From: Mycobacterium sp. Marseille-P9652
Lineage (GTDB): Bacteria; Actinomycetota; Actinomycetes; Mycobacteriales; Mycobacteriaceae
DNA: 36,460 bases
Direction of reading: 5' to 3'
Assembly: GCF_902652685.1 (NCBI RefSeq)
Contig: NZ_CACRUY010000050.1
Span: 1 to 36,460, forward strand
Made by a program: the position numbers and the translations under genes. Under the pieces are notes generated by a model, which saw nothing but the letters and a program-made list of their open reading frames with translations, did not search any database and had not been told where the DNA came from. Below are positions 1 to 8,375 of this stretch, one piece after another. How positions within the stretch are numbered: position 1 is the first letter of the stretch; each line of letters starts with the position of its first letter.

Positions 1-1435
1 GCCCGGGTGGGGGTGCGTCCGGCGGTTTCGGTCCGCGCGGCGGTTCGGTCGCGGGCGGCGGTGCCTCGGGCGGTTTCGGTGGTTCGATCCGGGGCAGCTT
101 CGGAAGCTCGGGCGGCTTCAACCCCCTGAGCGCGTCGGCGGCACCACGGCCGACCTTCCCAAGCTTCGTCAGCGGGCCGCCGGGCAGGGCCAGCGTGCCG
201 ATGTCGAAGACAGACTTGCCGGCCGCCTCGGCCGGGTTCGTCTTCCACTCGTCCCAGTGGACGACGCTCTTGCCTAGTTGTTTCCACGACTCCTCGATGC
301 CGGGCGCGTGTTCGCCACCGAGGCCGACGAGCGGTAGGGCTCCTTTGACCTCGTTGGCCAGGTCCCGGCCGTACCCAAGCGGGTCGAGCATGGCTCGCGG
401 CGCACTGATGTCCCAGATGCCCTCGACGAACCCGCCGGCCTCCGACCACACGCCCTTGGCGTATTGCCCGACTTGGTTGAGGGCCCGTCCCACCTCGGTG
501 CCGTGCAAGAACTGATCCCACTCCCTCGCGGCGTGACGGCCCATGTCGGTGGCGACCTTGACGGCGTCGGCGAGGGTGGCCGCGATCTCAGCCCGCAGGG
601 CGGCCACCTCGGCGCCGAAGTTGTCGACCACCGTGCGGATGTCGTCGGCGATCTTCTTGATCTCGTCCTCGTCCTCGTCGGTCAGGAACTCCCAGACCTC
701 TTTGAGCCCGGTCAGCGGGTCGCAGATGCGGGCCAGCAGGTCGAGGATCGCCGCGTGCACCTTGTCGACCTTGGCCGCGTACTCGCCAAGCTTGGCGGCG
801 ATCTTCTGACACTGCTGGGTTAGGCTGGTGGTACTTGTGAAGGCGTCGGTGAACGCCCGGTCGATAGCCGGTCCCTCCGGGATTCGTTGTCCCCGAACGA
901 CATTTATCGGTCCGCCGGTGCCCAGCACCTCGGCGAGCGCGAACTGAGTGCCTGCGGCGCCCCACGCGGTGGCCGCGGCGCGCAACTTCCCGGAATCGGC
1001 AGTGGGCCAGATCATCCCGACGTAGGGGGCCACCCACCCCCAACCCGCCGGGGCGCCGCCACCGGAGCCGACCGCCGACGGCGGAGAACCCGCCGAGAGC
1101 GGCCCGGTCACCGACGGCGCGGGAAGCGGACCCCCGCCGCCACCGACGTTGGACATCGCGTCGGCCAGCGAGTAGTTGTGCGCCGACATCCGCACCCCAT
1201 CGCCGATGCTGCACAACCCGTTTCGGGTGGCCACCATGGCGTCGACGAGCTTGGCGGCAGCACCGTCGTAGCTGTGCCCCAGCGCGGCTCCGACGGGATC
1301 GTCACCGGCCATCCCGCCGCATCCCGAGAGCGTCGCGGTCAGGGTCGAGATGACCGAGCCCAGGCCCTCGCCGGCCGTCACCACCTGGGCGCCCGCGTTG
1401 TCGAGAGCCGCCGGGTCGCATGCCAGCGGGGACAT
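1..1435 (-). CDS. cpnT: CpnT-like outer-membrane channel / secreted toxin protein, N-terminal part (partial, runs off window)
   Basis: Reading down from an ATG at 1435 the frame is open for 478 codons and leaves the window at base 1. The N-terminus (MSPLACDPAALDNAGAQ...) and the segments RMSAHNYSLADAMS, GWGWVAPYVGMIWP, LLARICDPLTG and ESWKQLGKS match my memory of M. tuberculosis CpnT (Rv3903c). That family has an N-terminal domain of about 440 residues linked to channel formation and nutrient uptake, a Pro-rich linker, and a C-terminal secreted NAD+ glycohydrolase (TNT). Here the linker starts near residue 440 (repeated PPK/PPE/PKPPDAPPP), so only the channel half is visible. The start lies 4 nt beyond the esxE stop, and the order esxF-esxE-cpnT is the expected operon. 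The type of toxin domain cannot be judged from this window. Confidence 0.88.
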   Translation of the reverse strand, partial: MSPLACDPAALDNAGAQVVTAGEGLGSVISTLTATLSGCGGMAGDDPVGAALGHSYDGAAAKLVDAMVATRNGLCSIGDGVRMSAHNYSLADAMSNVGGGGGPLPAPSVTGPLSAGSPPSAVGSGGGAPAGWGWVAPYVGMIWPTADSGKLRAAATAWGAAGTQFALAEVLGTGGPINVVRGQRIPEGPAIDRAFTDAFTSTTSLTQQCQKIAAKLGEYAAKVDKVHAAILDLLARICDPLTGLKEVWEFLTDEDEDEIKKIADDIRTVVDNFGAEVAALRAEIAATLADAVKVATDMGRHAAREWDQFLHGTEVGRALNQVGQYAKGVWSEAGGFVEGIWDISAPRAMLDPLGYGRDLANEVKGALPLVGLGGEHAPGIEESWKQLGKSVVHWDEWKTNPAEAAGKSVFDIGTLALPGGPLTKLGKVGRGAADALRGLKPPELPKLPRIEPPKPPEAPPPATEPPRGPKPPDAPPPG

Positions 1436-1439
1436 CAGC

Positions 1440-1730
1440 TCACGACCACATGCCCAGGTTCGTTGTCGCGGCGCCGGTGTAGTTGTGGTGCGCGGTGGCG
1501 GCCGCCTTCTGCAGACGCGCCAGCGCCTCGCGCATCATCGCCTCACCGCGCACCCAGCGCCGGTGCGCCTCGGCATGGGCCGCCGCGCCCTCACCGGCCC
1601 ACGATTCGTGCAAACGCGTTGCGCGAGAATCGATTTCGGCGAGCATCTCCTCGGCGTGACGCTTGAAGTCGGTCATCCGCTTCACCGCGTCGGCCAACGC
1701 TTCCGGGTCGACGCGAAACGCCTCAGCCAC
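1440..1730 (-). CDS. esxE: WXG100-family protein EsxE
   Basis: This is a 96-residue helical-hairpin protein that, with EsxF, is required for CpnT toxin export in M. tuberculosis. The body (DPEALADAVKRM, GEGAAAHAEA, GEAMMREAL) and the C-terminus NYTGAATTNLGMWS are those of EsxE; the turn motif is ESWAGEG (W-x-G). I place the start at GTG 1730 because it overlaps the esxF stop by 8 nt and gives VAEAFRVDPEAL, matching EsxF in layout. A longer frame up to 1787 only translates esxF sequence out of frame. The 4-nt gap to cpnT implies one transcript. Confidence 0.88.
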   Translation of the reverse strand: MAEAFRVDPEALADAVKRMTDFKRHAEEMLAEIDSRATRLHESWAGEGAAAHAEAHRRWVRGEAMMREALARLQKAAATAHHNYTGAATTNLGMWS

Positions 1731-2034
1731 GGTAGACCTCGCGCATCTCCCGGGCGGCCGCCGCCTCGTTGCGCTCGTAGAGGCCACCGGCCTGCTCCGC
1801 CCGATGCGCCAGCATCGCCAAGCCGACCCGGACCTCCTGCGCGCCGCGGTGCCACAGCTCCCATGCCGACCCGTACGCGCTGCCCGCCCCCCCGCTCCAG
1901 CCCCCCAACGCCTTTCCCACCTGCTCGTCGAGCTCGGTCAACTGGGCGAGCAGCTGCTCCGCCGCACCGCCGACGGAGGCGGCAAACGACTGCATCACGG
2001 CGGGATCGACCCGCAACGCCCCCTCACCAGCCAC
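1723..2034 (-). CDS. esxF: WXG100-family protein EsxF
   Basis: This 103-residue WXG100 protein is the first gene of the toxin operon. The segments LRVDPAVMQSFAAS, ALGGWSGGAGSAYGSAWELW (W-x-G turn) and the length equal those of M. tuberculosis EsxF (Rv3905c). EsxE/EsxF form a heterodimer linked to translocation of the partner CpnT. The start is GTG 2034. No Shine-Dalgarno is visible, but TAGGTT lies 6 nt upstream, which suits a leaderless message. Only 42 bp separate this start from the divergent gene at 2077. Confidence 0.88.
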   Translation of the reverse strand: MAGEGALRVDPAVMQSFAASVGGAAEQLLAQLTELDEQVGKALGGWSGGAGSAYGSAWELWHRGAQEVRVGLAMLAHRAEQAGGLYERNEAAAAREMREVYRG

Positions 2035-2040
2035 AGCCGC

Positions 2041-2070
2041 AACCTAACGACCTCCCGCGAGTGCCACAAT
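2041..2070. promoter_or_regulatory. Overlapping divergent promoters of esxF (-) and the glutaredoxin-like gene (+)
   Basis: On the minus strand TAGGTT (2041-2046) has the mycobacterial TANNNT -10 form and sits 6 nt before GTG 2034; TTGTGG (2064-2069) lies 17 nt further up as a weak -35. On the plus strand CACAAT (2065-2070) sits 6 nt before ATG 2077. The esxF -35 therefore overlaps the opposite -10. These are pattern matches only. Confidence 0.45.
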
Positions 2071-2076
2071 TCACCC

Positions 2077-2334
2077 ATGAGCCGCGCCCACGTCGAGTTG
2101 CTGACCCGCGACGGGTGCGCCATCTGCGACCGCGTGCACGCCCGCCTCGCCGAGCTTTCGGACGAGCTCGGATTCGACCTGTCCGTCACCGACGTTGATG
2201 CCGCGGCCGAGGGCGGCAACCCCGCGCTGCGGGCGGAGTTCGGCGACCGGCTGCCGGTGGTCCTGCTCGACGGGCGCGAGCACAGTTACTGGGAGATCGA
2301 CGAGGCGCGCCTGCGCGCCGACCTCGCCGGCTGA
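2077..2334 (+). CDS. Glutaredoxin-like thiol-disulfide protein (Rv0508 type)
   Basis: An 85-residue protein with a single thioredoxin-fold core. It has a redox motif C14-A-I-C17 right after the first beta strand ([12 protein letters not shown]) and the cis-Pro region [10 protein letters not shown]. This is the DUF836/glutaredoxin-like family that precedes hemA in mycobacteria. The ATG at 2077 starts exactly at the beginning of the fold. Likely a cytosolic thiol reductase; the substrate is unknown. It is 125 bp upstream of hemA, a gap that contains an AT-rich stretch, so hemA may have its own promoter. Confidence 0.8.
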   Translation: MSRAHVELLTRDGCAICDRVHARLAELSDELGFDLSVTDVDAAAEGGNPALRAEFGDRLPVVLLDGREHSYWEIDEARLRADLAG

Positions 2335-2364
2335 CACTCCCGGGCCCCGTCCGCGTAGTGACGT

Positions 2365-2400
2365 CGGTCAATTATTTGGTAGCCCACCTCATAAACGATT
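2365..2400 (+). promoter_or_regulatory. AT-rich stretch upstream of hemA, possible promoter
   Basis: The stretch from about 2365 to 2400 (with AATTATTTGG and CATAAACGATTACC) is much richer in A+T than its flanks and lies 60-95 nt before the hemA start. I could not fit a convincing -35/-10 pair, so this is only a candidate control region. The hemA frame is open through it from a GTG at 2358. Confidence 0.25.
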
Positions 2401-2459
2401 ACCGTGGACAGCAGTTAAGTCACTGGAAGAGGCAAGGGAGCTGGCCAGGTGATGCTGCC

Positions 2460-3839
2460 GTGAGCATCCTGCTCTTCGGGGTTTCGCACCGCAGTGCGCC
2501 GGTCTCCGTCCTGGAGCAACTCAGCGTCGACGAGTCCGATCAGGGCAAGATCGTCGACCGGGTGCTGCAGTCGCCGCTGGTCACCGAGGCCATGGTGCTG
2601 TCGACATGCAACCGGGTCGAGGTCTACGCGGTGGTGGACGCGTTCCACGGCGGGCTGTCCGTGATCGGCCAGGTGCTGAGTGACCACTCCGGCATGTCGA
2701 TGGGGGACCTCACCAAGTACGCGTACGTCCGCTACAGCGAGGCGGCCGTCGAGCATCTGTTCGCGGTCACCAGCGGGCTGGACTCCGCCGTGATCGGGGA
2801 GCAGCAGGTCCTCGGCCAGGTGCGCCGCGCGTACGCCGCCGCCGAGGCCAACCGCACCGTCGGGCGGGTGCTGCACGAACTCGCGCAGCGGGCGCTGTCG
2901 GTGGGCAAGCGGGTGCACTCCGAGACCGCGATCGACGCCGCCGGCGCCTCGGTGGTCTCGGTCGCCCTGAGCATGGCCGAACGCCGCCTGGGCGGACTGC
3001 ACGGCAAAACCGCCGCGGTGGTCGGCGCCGGCTCCATGGGTGCGCTGGCGGCGGCGCACCTCACCCGCGCCGGCGTTACCCACGTCCACGTCGTGAACCG
3101 TTCGCTGTCCCGGGCGCAGCGGCTGGCGCGCAAGATCCGTGAAACGGGCGCGCGCGCCGACGCGATGACCCTCGACCGCCTGCCCGACGCACTGGCCGGC
3201 GCCGACGTCGTGGTGAGTTGCACGGGGGCCGTGAGCCCGGTGGTGACGCTCGCCGACGTGCACCACGCGCTGGCCGCCACGCGCCGCTCGACCGTCGACG
3301 AGGCCGCCCACCCCCTGGTGATCTGCGACCTGGGCATGCCGCGCGACGTCGACCCGGCCGTCGCGGGCCTGCCCGGTGTCTGGGTGGTCGACGTCGACCG
3401 TGTCCAGCACGAGCCGTCGGCCCACGCGGCTGCCGCGGACGTCGACGCCGCCCGCCACATCGTGGCGGCCGAAGTCGCCACCTACCTCGCTGGGCAGCGC
3501 ATGGCTGAGGTCACCCCGACCGTGACGGCGTTGCGTCAGCGCGCCGCCGACGTGGTGGAGGCCGAGCTGCTGCGCCTGGACCACCGCCTGCCGGGCCTTC
3601 AGGGCGCCGAGCGCGAGGAGGTGGCGCGCACCGTGCGACGCGTCGTGGACAAGTTGCTGCACGCGCCGACCGTGCGGATCAAGCAGCTCGCCAGCGCGCC
3701 GGGTGGCGACAGCTACGCCGAGGCGTTGCGCGAGCTCTTCGAGCTCGACCAGACGGCTGTCGACGCCGTCGCCGCGGGCGAATTGCCGGTGGTGTCAAAC
3801 GGATTCGACGCGGGGACGCCCGCAGCAACCACCGAGTAG
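2460..3839 (+). CDS. hemA: Glutamyl-tRNA reductase
   Basis: HemA reduces glutamyl-tRNA to glutamate-1-semialdehyde with NADPH, the first committed step of the C5 route to haem. The 459-residue protein shows the family start [14 protein letters not shown], catalytic Cys50 in [11 protein letters not shown], the long [20 protein letters not shown] segment, a Rossmann motif [12 protein letters not shown], and the C-terminal dimerisation region. GTG 2460 is chosen because it gives the conserved [13 protein letters not shown] start. The frame is open further upstream, but that part has no family similarity. hemC follows 13 nt later. Transcription of hemA-C-D as one unit is likely from the spacing. 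Confidence 0.96.
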   Translation: MSILLFGVSHRSAPVSVLEQLSVDESDQGKIVDRVLQSPLVTEAMVLSTCNRVEVYAVVDAFHGGLSVIGQVLSDHSGMSMGDLTKYAYVRYSEAAVEHLFAVTSGLDSAVIGEQQVLGQVRRAYAAAEANRTVGRVLHELAQRALSVGKRVHSETAIDAAGASVVSVALSMAERRLGGLHGKTAAVVGAGSMGALAAAHLTRAGVTHVHVVNRSLSRAQRLARKIRETGARADAMTLDRLPDALAGADVVVSCTGAVSPVVTLADVHHALAATRRSTVDEAAHPLVICDLGMPRDVDPAVAGLPGVWVVDVDRVQHEPSAHAAAADVDAARHIVAAEVATYLAGQRMAEVTPTVTALRQRAADVVEAELLRLDHRLPGLQGAEREEVARTVRRVVDKLLHAPTVRIKQLASAPGGDSYAEALRELFELDQTAVDAVAAGELPVVSNGFDAGTPAATTE

Positions 3840-3852
3840 CCGATTGGCGCAC

Positions 3853-4806
3853 GTGATCCGGATAGGCACGCGGGGCAGTCTCTTGGCTACCACCCAGGCC
3901 GGCACCGTCAGGGACGCATTGATCGCCGCGGGGAACCCGGCGGAACTGGTGACCATCAGCACCGCCGGCGACCGGTCGTCGGCCCCGATCCAGACGCTGG
4001 GCGTCGGCGCCTTCACCACCGCGCTGCGCGAGGCGATCGAGGACGGGCGCGTCGACGCCGCCGTGCACTCCCACAAGGATTTGCCGACCGCGGACGACCC
4101 GCGGTTCACGATCGCGGCGATCCCCCCGCGGAACGACCCGCGCGACGCGCTGGTGGCCCGCGACGGGCTGGTGCTGGGGGAGTTGCCGGCGGGTTCGCTG
4201 GTGGGGGCGTCATCCCCGCGGCGGGCCGCGCAGCTTAGAGCATTGGGTCTCGGTTTGGAAATCCGCCCCCTACGAGGCAACCTAGATACCAGGTTGAACA
4301 GGGTAAGCAGTGGTGATCTTGACGCGATCGTGGTGGCCCGGGCCGGTCTCGCCCGACTGGGCCGCCTCGACGATGTCACCGAGACGCTCGAGCCGGTGCA
4401 GATGTTGCCAGCACCTGCTCAGGGCGCTCTCGCGGTCGAATGCCGCGCCGGTGACGACGAGTTGGCGGCGGTGCTCGCGGAGCTCGACGACGCCGACACG
4501 CGCGCGGCGGTCACCGCGGAGCGGGCCCTGCTCGCCGAACTGGAGGCCGGTTGCTCCGCACCGGTGGGCGCGATCGCCGAGGTGGTCGAGTCCATCGATG
4601 AGGAGGGCCACGTCTTCGAAGAGTTGTCGCTGCGCGGATGCGTGGCGGCGCTCGACGGGTCCGACGTGATCCGCGCGTCCGGCATCGGCACTCCCGGGCG
4701 GGCACGAGAGCTCGGGCTCTCCGTGGCCGCGGAGCTGTTCGAGCTTGGCGCCCGGGACTTGATGCGGGCAGCGCGGCAAGAAGGGCCCGCGCCGGAAACT
4801 GAATGA
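3853..4806 (+). CDS. hemC: Porphobilinogen deaminase (hydroxymethylbilane synthase)
   Basis: HemC joins four porphobilinogen units into hydroxymethylbilane. The 317-residue protein has the start [15 protein letters not shown], the catalytic loop HSHKDLPT with Asp76, the Arg-rich cofactor region ([24 protein letters not shown]), and Cys234 in [11 protein letters not shown], which carries the dipyrromethane cofactor. GTG 3853 fits the family start; a TTG at 3844 is possible but less likely. It sits 13 nt after hemA and 18 nt before hemD. Confidence 0.96.
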   Translation: MIRIGTRGSLLATTQAGTVRDALIAAGNPAELVTISTAGDRSSAPIQTLGVGAFTTALREAIEDGRVDAAVHSHKDLPTADDPRFTIAAIPPRNDPRDALVARDGLVLGELPAGSLVGASSPRRAAQLRALGLGLEIRPLRGNLDTRLNRVSSGDLDAIVVARAGLARLGRLDDVTETLEPVQMLPAPAQGALAVECRAGDDELAAVLAELDDADTRAAVTAERALLAELEAGCSAPVGAIAEVVESIDEEGHVFEELSLRGCVAALDGSDVIRASGIGTPGRARELGLSVAAELFELGARDLMRAARQEGPAPETE

Positions 4807-4824
4807 AAACGACTGGGAGCGACA

Positions 4825-6492
4825 ATGACTCGTCAATCACCCATGCGAGGGCGTAAGCCGAGGCCCGGCCGCATCACCTACGTGGGTTCCGGTCCGGGTG
4901 ACCCGGGGCTGTTGACGACGCGGGCCGCCGCCGTGCTGGCCAACGCCGCCCTGGTGTTCACCGATCCCGACGTGCCCGAGCCGGTGCTCGCGCTGATCGG
5001 CAAGGACCTGCCGCCGGTGTCCGGGCCCGCGCCGGCCGATGCGGCGGCGCCGAACGCCGACGGCGCCACCGAGTCTCAGGCCGCCGTGATCACCGGCGGT
5101 CCCGACATCCGCCCCGCCCTGGGCGAGCCCGCGGAACTCGCCAAGACGCTCGTCGCGGAGGCCCGCGCCGGCGCCGACGTGGTGCGCGTGGTGGCCGGGG
5201 ACCCGCTCACGGTCGACGCGGTCATCACCGAGGTCAACGCCGTCTCGCGCAGCCACCTGCACCTCGAGATCGTGCCCGGCCTGGCGGCCACCAACGCGGT
5301 CCCGACCTACGCGGGCCTGCCGCTGGGCTCGTCGCACACGGTCGCCGACGTGCGCGGCGAGGTCGACTGGGAGGCGCTGGCCGCGGCCCCCGGCCCGCTA
5401 ATCCTGCAGGCGACCGCGTCGCACCTGGCCGACGCGGCGCGCACGCTGATCGAGCACGAACTCGCCGAGAGCACGCCGTGCGTCGTCACCGCGCAGGGCA
5501 CCACGTGCCAGCAGCGGTCGGTCGAGACCACCCTGCAGGGTCTGACCGATCCGGGTGTGCTGGGTGCCGACCCCCGGGGCGTCGGCGAACCCAAGAACGC
5601 CCCGCTGGTGGTCACGATCGGCAAGACGGTGGCCAACCGGGCCAAGCTCAACTGGTGGGAGAGCCGCGCGCTGTACGGCTGGACCGTGCTGGTGCCCCGC
5701 ACCAAGGACCAGGCCGGCGAGATGAGCGAGCGGCTGACGTCCTACGGCGCGCTGCCCATCGAGGTGCCGACCATCGCCGTGGAGCCGCCCCGCAGCCCCG
5801 CGCAGATGGAGCGCGCCGTCAAGGGTCTGGTCGACGGGCGATTCCAGTGGGTGGTGTTCACCTCCACCAACGCCGTGCGCGCGGTGTGGGAGAAGTTCGG
5901 CGAGTTCGGGCTGGACGCCCGCGCGTTCTCGGGGGTGAAGATCGCCTGCGTCGGCGAACAGACGGCCGACCGGGTCCGCGCCTTCGGGATCAGCCCCGAG
6001 CTGGTGCCCGCCGGGGAGCAGTCCTCGCTGGGCCTGCTCGACGACTTCCCGCCCTACGACAGCATTTTCGACCCGGTCAACCGGGTCCTGCTGCCGCGCG
6101 CCGACATCGCCACCGAGACGCTGGCCGAGGGTCTGCGCGAGCGCGGCTGGGAGATCGAGGACGTCACGGCCTACCGGACCGTGCGCGCCGCGCCGCCGCC
6201 GGCGGCCACCCGCGAGATGATCAAGACCGGCGGGTTCGACGCGGTGTGCTTCACCTCCAGCTCCACGGTGCGCAACCTGGTGGGCATCGCCGGCAAGCCG
6301 CACGCGCGGACGATCATCGCCTGTATCGGCCCGAAGACCGCCGAGACCGCCGCGGAGTTCGGGCTGCGGGTCGACGTCCAGCCGGAGACCGCCGCCGTGG
6401 GTCCGCTGGTCGACGCCCTGGCCGAGCACGCCGCCCGGCTGCGCGCCGAGGGCGCGCTGCCGCCGCCGCGTAAGAAGAGCCGCAGGCGATGA
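4825..6492 (+). CDS. hemD: Uroporphyrinogen-III synthase fused to a SUMT-like methyltransferase domain
   Basis: A 555-residue two-domain protein. Residues about 10-270 are a tetrapyrrole methylase (SUMT/CobA-like) fold with motif 1 VGSGPGDPGLLT and motif 3 IVPGLAATNAVPTYAGLPL. Residues about 280-545 are the HemD domain (WTVLVPRTKDQAGEMSERL, FTSTNAVRAVWEKF, CVGEQTADRVRAFG, VCFTSSSTVRNLV, CIGPKTAETAAEFGL), which cyclises hydroxymethylbilane to uroporphyrinogen III. The usual GDPFvFGRG-EE motif of active SUMT enzymes reads AGDPLTVDAVITEV, and an Ala/Pro-rich insert replaces the region after motif 1. Methylase activity is therefore doubtful. Start ATG 4825 has a GGGAG Shine-Dalgarno at 4814-4818. 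Confidence 0.94.
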   Translation: MTRQSPMRGRKPRPGRITYVGSGPGDPGLLTTRAAAVLANAALVFTDPDVPEPVLALIGKDLPPVSGPAPADAAAPNADGATESQAAVITGGPDIRPALGEPAELAKTLVAEARAGADVVRVVAGDPLTVDAVITEVNAVSRSHLHLEIVPGLAATNAVPTYAGLPLGSSHTVADVRGEVDWEALAAAPGPLILQATASHLADAARTLIEHELAESTPCVVTAQGTTCQQRSVETTLQGLTDPGVLGADPRGVGEPKNAPLVVTIGKTVANRAKLNWWESRALYGWTVLVPRTKDQAGEMSERLTSYGALPIEVPTIAVEPPRSPAQMERAVKGLVDGRFQWVVFTSTNAVRAVWEKFGEFGLDARAFSGVKIACVGEQTADRVRAFGISPELVPAGEQSSLGLLDDFPPYDSIFDPVNRVLLPRADIATETLAEGLRERGWEIEDVTAYRTVRAAPPPAATREMIKTGGFDAVCFTSSSTVRNLVGIAGKPHARTIIACIGPKTAETAAEFGLRVDVQPETAAVGPLVDALAEHAARLRAEGALPPPRKKSRRR

Positions 6493-6501
6493 CTCATCTC
6501 G

Positions 6502-6564
6502 CGTTGACTCTGCGTCCAGGGCGCAGAAGCGCGAGTAACCTCCGCCCTCAACGCAGAGTCAACG
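6502..6564. repeat. Long imperfect inverted repeat between hemD and hemB (intergenic repeat family, copy 1)
   Basis: The arm at 6502-6515 (CGTTGACTCTGCGT) is the exact reverse complement of 6551-6564. After two mismatches, 6518-6523 (AGGGCG) pairs with 6543-6548. This gives 20 of 22 pairs around a 19-nt loop. A competing nested stem also exists: CTCGCG at 6498-6503 with CGCGAG at 6530-6535, and CTGCG at 6510-6514 with CGCAG at 6522-6526. A related element lies at 32320-32394. It may end or modulate hemD transcription; there is no U-tract. Confidence 0.85.
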
Positions 6565-6571
6565 GACGAGG

Positions 6572-7543
6572 ATGAGGCAGCGTCCGCGCCGGCTGCGCTC
6601 CACGCCCGCGATACGCCGGCTGGTGGCCCAGACGTCGCTGGAGCCAAGGCATTTGGTGCTGCCGATGTTCGTCGCCGACGGCATCGACGAACCGCGACCC
6701 ATCGCGTCCATGCCGGGCGTCGCGCAGCACACCCGGGAGTCGCTGCGCCGCGCCGCCGCGGACGCCGTCGCCGCCGGGGTGGGCGGGCTGATGCTGTTCG
6801 GCGTGCCCCGCGACGAGGACAAGGACCCGACCGGCTCGGCCGGCATCGACCCCGACGGCATCCTCAACGTCGCGCTGCGGGACCTGGCCAAGGATCTCGG
6901 CGAGGCCACCGTGGTGATGGCCGACACTTGCCTCGACGAATTCACCGACCACGGGCACTGCGGCGTGCTGGACGACCGCGGCCGCGTCGACAACGACGCC
7001 ACCCTGACCCGGTACGTGAAACTCGCCGTGGCGCAGGCGGAGTCGGGGGCGCACGTGGTAGGGCCGAGCGGGATGATGGACGGTCAGGTGGCCGCCATCC
7101 GCGACGGCCTCGACGCGGCGGGCTACACCGACGTGGCGATCCTGGCCTACGCCGCGAAGTTCGCCTCGGCGTTCTACGGCCCGTTCCGCGAGGCCGTCAG
7201 CTCCAGCCTGTCCGGCGACCGGCGCACCTACCAGCAGGAGCCGGGCAACGCCCGCGAGGCGCTGCGCGAGATCGAACTCGACCTCGGCGAGGGGGCGGAC
7301 ATCTTGATGGTCAAGCCCGCGATGAGCTACCTCGATGTGGTGGCGGCCGCGGCCGACGTGTCGCCGGTGCCCGTCGCCGCCTACCAGGTGTCGGGGGAGT
7401 ACGCGATGATCTGCGCCGCCGCGGCGAACGGATGGATCGACGAGCGCGCCGCCGCGCTGGAGTCGTTGACCGGCATTCGGCGCGCCGGAGCCGATATGGT
7501 GCTGACCTATTGGGCCGCCGACGCGGCGCGCTGGCTCTCGTGA
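6572..7543 (+). CDS. hemB: Delta-aminolevulinic acid dehydratase (porphobilinogen synthase)
   Basis: HemB condenses two 5-aminolevulinate molecules to porphobilinogen. The 323-residue protein contains both active-site lysines: K196 in [17 protein letters not shown], and the Schiff-base K248 in [13 protein letters not shown]. The metal-site region reads [15 protein letters not shown]: Cys120 and Cys130 are present, but Asp122 replaces the middle Cys of the zinc-type motif DxCxC. ATG 6572 follows the intergenic inverted repeat by 7 nt, so hemB could be uncoupled from hemACD. The stop overlaps the next start (GTGA). Confidence 0.96.
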   Translation: MRQRPRRLRSTPAIRRLVAQTSLEPRHLVLPMFVADGIDEPRPIASMPGVAQHTRESLRRAAADAVAAGVGGLMLFGVPRDEDKDPTGSAGIDPDGILNVALRDLAKDLGEATVVMADTCLDEFTDHGHCGVLDDRGRVDNDATLTRYVKLAVAQAESGAHVVGPSGMMDGQVAAIRDGLDAAGYTDVAILAYAAKFASAFYGPFREAVSSSLSGDRRTYQQEPGNAREALREIELDLGEGADILMVKPAMSYLDVVAAAADVSPVPVAAYQVSGEYAMICAAAANGWIDERAAALESLTGIRRAGADMVLTYWAADAARWLS

Positions 7544-8127
7544 CGGAGCCGGGGGCGGATGACGATCACCGGATGGGGCGTGCGATGACATCAGCGAGGG
7601 AGGCCGAGCCGAAGCGGTTGTTCTACGAGCCCGGCGCCAGCTGGTACTGGGTGCTATTGGGCCCGATCTCGGCGGTGTCGATGATCCTGATCGAGATCTG
7701 GAGCGGGGCCGGTATCCAACTGCTCACGCCCATCATCTTCTTGGTGATGGTCAGCGCGTTCGTGGCGTTGCAGGTCAAGGCGGCCCGCATCCACGTCTCG
7801 GTCGAACTGACGCAGGACGCTTTGCGCCAGGGCACCGAGACGGTCCTGGTCCGCGAGATCGTCAAGGTCTACCCCGAACCGGAGCACCACGAGAAGTCGG
7901 GCAAGGAGTTGGCGAAGTGGCAGTCGTCCCGGGCGCTCGGCGAGCTGGTGGGCGTGCCGCGCCGCCGCATCGGCATCGGGCTCAAGCTGAGCGGAGGCCG
8001 CACCGCCCAGGCCTGGGCCCGCCGTCACCGCGATCTGCGGGCGGCGCTGACCCCGCTGGTGCAGGAACGGGTGGACCCGGCGTCGTCCGACAGCGACGCC
8101 GACGACGATCCCGAGTCGGCGCTATGA
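7540..8127 (+). CDS. Conserved membrane protein (Rv0513 type, DUF3093-like)
   Basis: A 195-residue protein with two predicted membrane helices near the N-terminus ([20 protein letters not shown] and [19 protein letters not shown]), followed by a basic soluble domain and an acidic Asp/Ser-rich tail. The region [20 protein letters not shown] looks like a DUF3093-type PH-like domain, by recall only. GTG 7540 overlaps the hemB stop by 4 nt, typical of coupled genes; ATG 7573 or 7585 are alternative starts. The position after hemB matches M. tuberculosis Rv0513. Function unknown. Confidence 0.75.
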   Translation: MTEPGADDDHRMGRAMTSAREAEPKRLFYEPGASWYWVLLGPISAVSMILIEIWSGAGIQLLTPIIFLVMVSAFVALQVKAARIHVSVELTQDALRQGTETVLVREIVKVYPEPEHHEKSGKELAKWQSSRALGELVGVPRRRIGIGLKLSGGRTAQAWARRHRDLRAALTPLVQERVDPASSDSDADDDPESAL

Positions 8128-8375
8128 CCGGCCGGATACGGGCGTTCGTCCAGCTCGCCCTCGCCTGTGCGGCGTTGGCGGGTGCGGCGGTGTGCTGGCT
8201 GAACGCCCGGCATACCATCGGTGTCGCGCCGATCGCGGACGGACAGCCGTCGACCACGGCTCTGGTGTACGACCCTCAGCTGTTGCTGTTGACGATGATT
8301 CTGGTGACGACCGCCGGCGTGCTGGCGGTCACGGCCGGCGCAAGGCTACGAACGCGCGTTAGGCCGTCTTCTTGA
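8124..8375 (+). CDS. Small two-helix membrane protein (Rv0514 type)
   Basis: This 83-residue protein has two hydrophobic helices (about residues 7-25 and 52-72) joined by a short loop (NARHTIGVAPIADGQPSTTA) that probably faces the periplasm, and a basic C-terminus. Its ATG overlaps the preceding stop (ATGA). Its last 17 nt overlap the end of the convergent oprA gene. No known function; it fits the place of Rv0514. Confidence 0.7.
   Translation: MTGRIRAFVQLALACAALAGAAVCWLNARHTIGVAPIADGQPSTTALVYDPQLLLLTMILVTTAGVLAVTAGARLRTRVRPSS

Noticed and set aside
588-1666. Long plus- and minus-strand open frames overlapping cpnT, with Arg/Pro/Ala-rich products
   Set aside because: They lie out of frame with the recognised CpnT coding sequence and have the composition typical of shadow frames in GC-rich DNA.
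2415-3662. 415-codon minus-strand frame across hemA
   Set aside because: It mirrors the hemA codons, is rich in His/Arg/Gly/Val without domains, and has no start signal. hemA is certain on the other strand.
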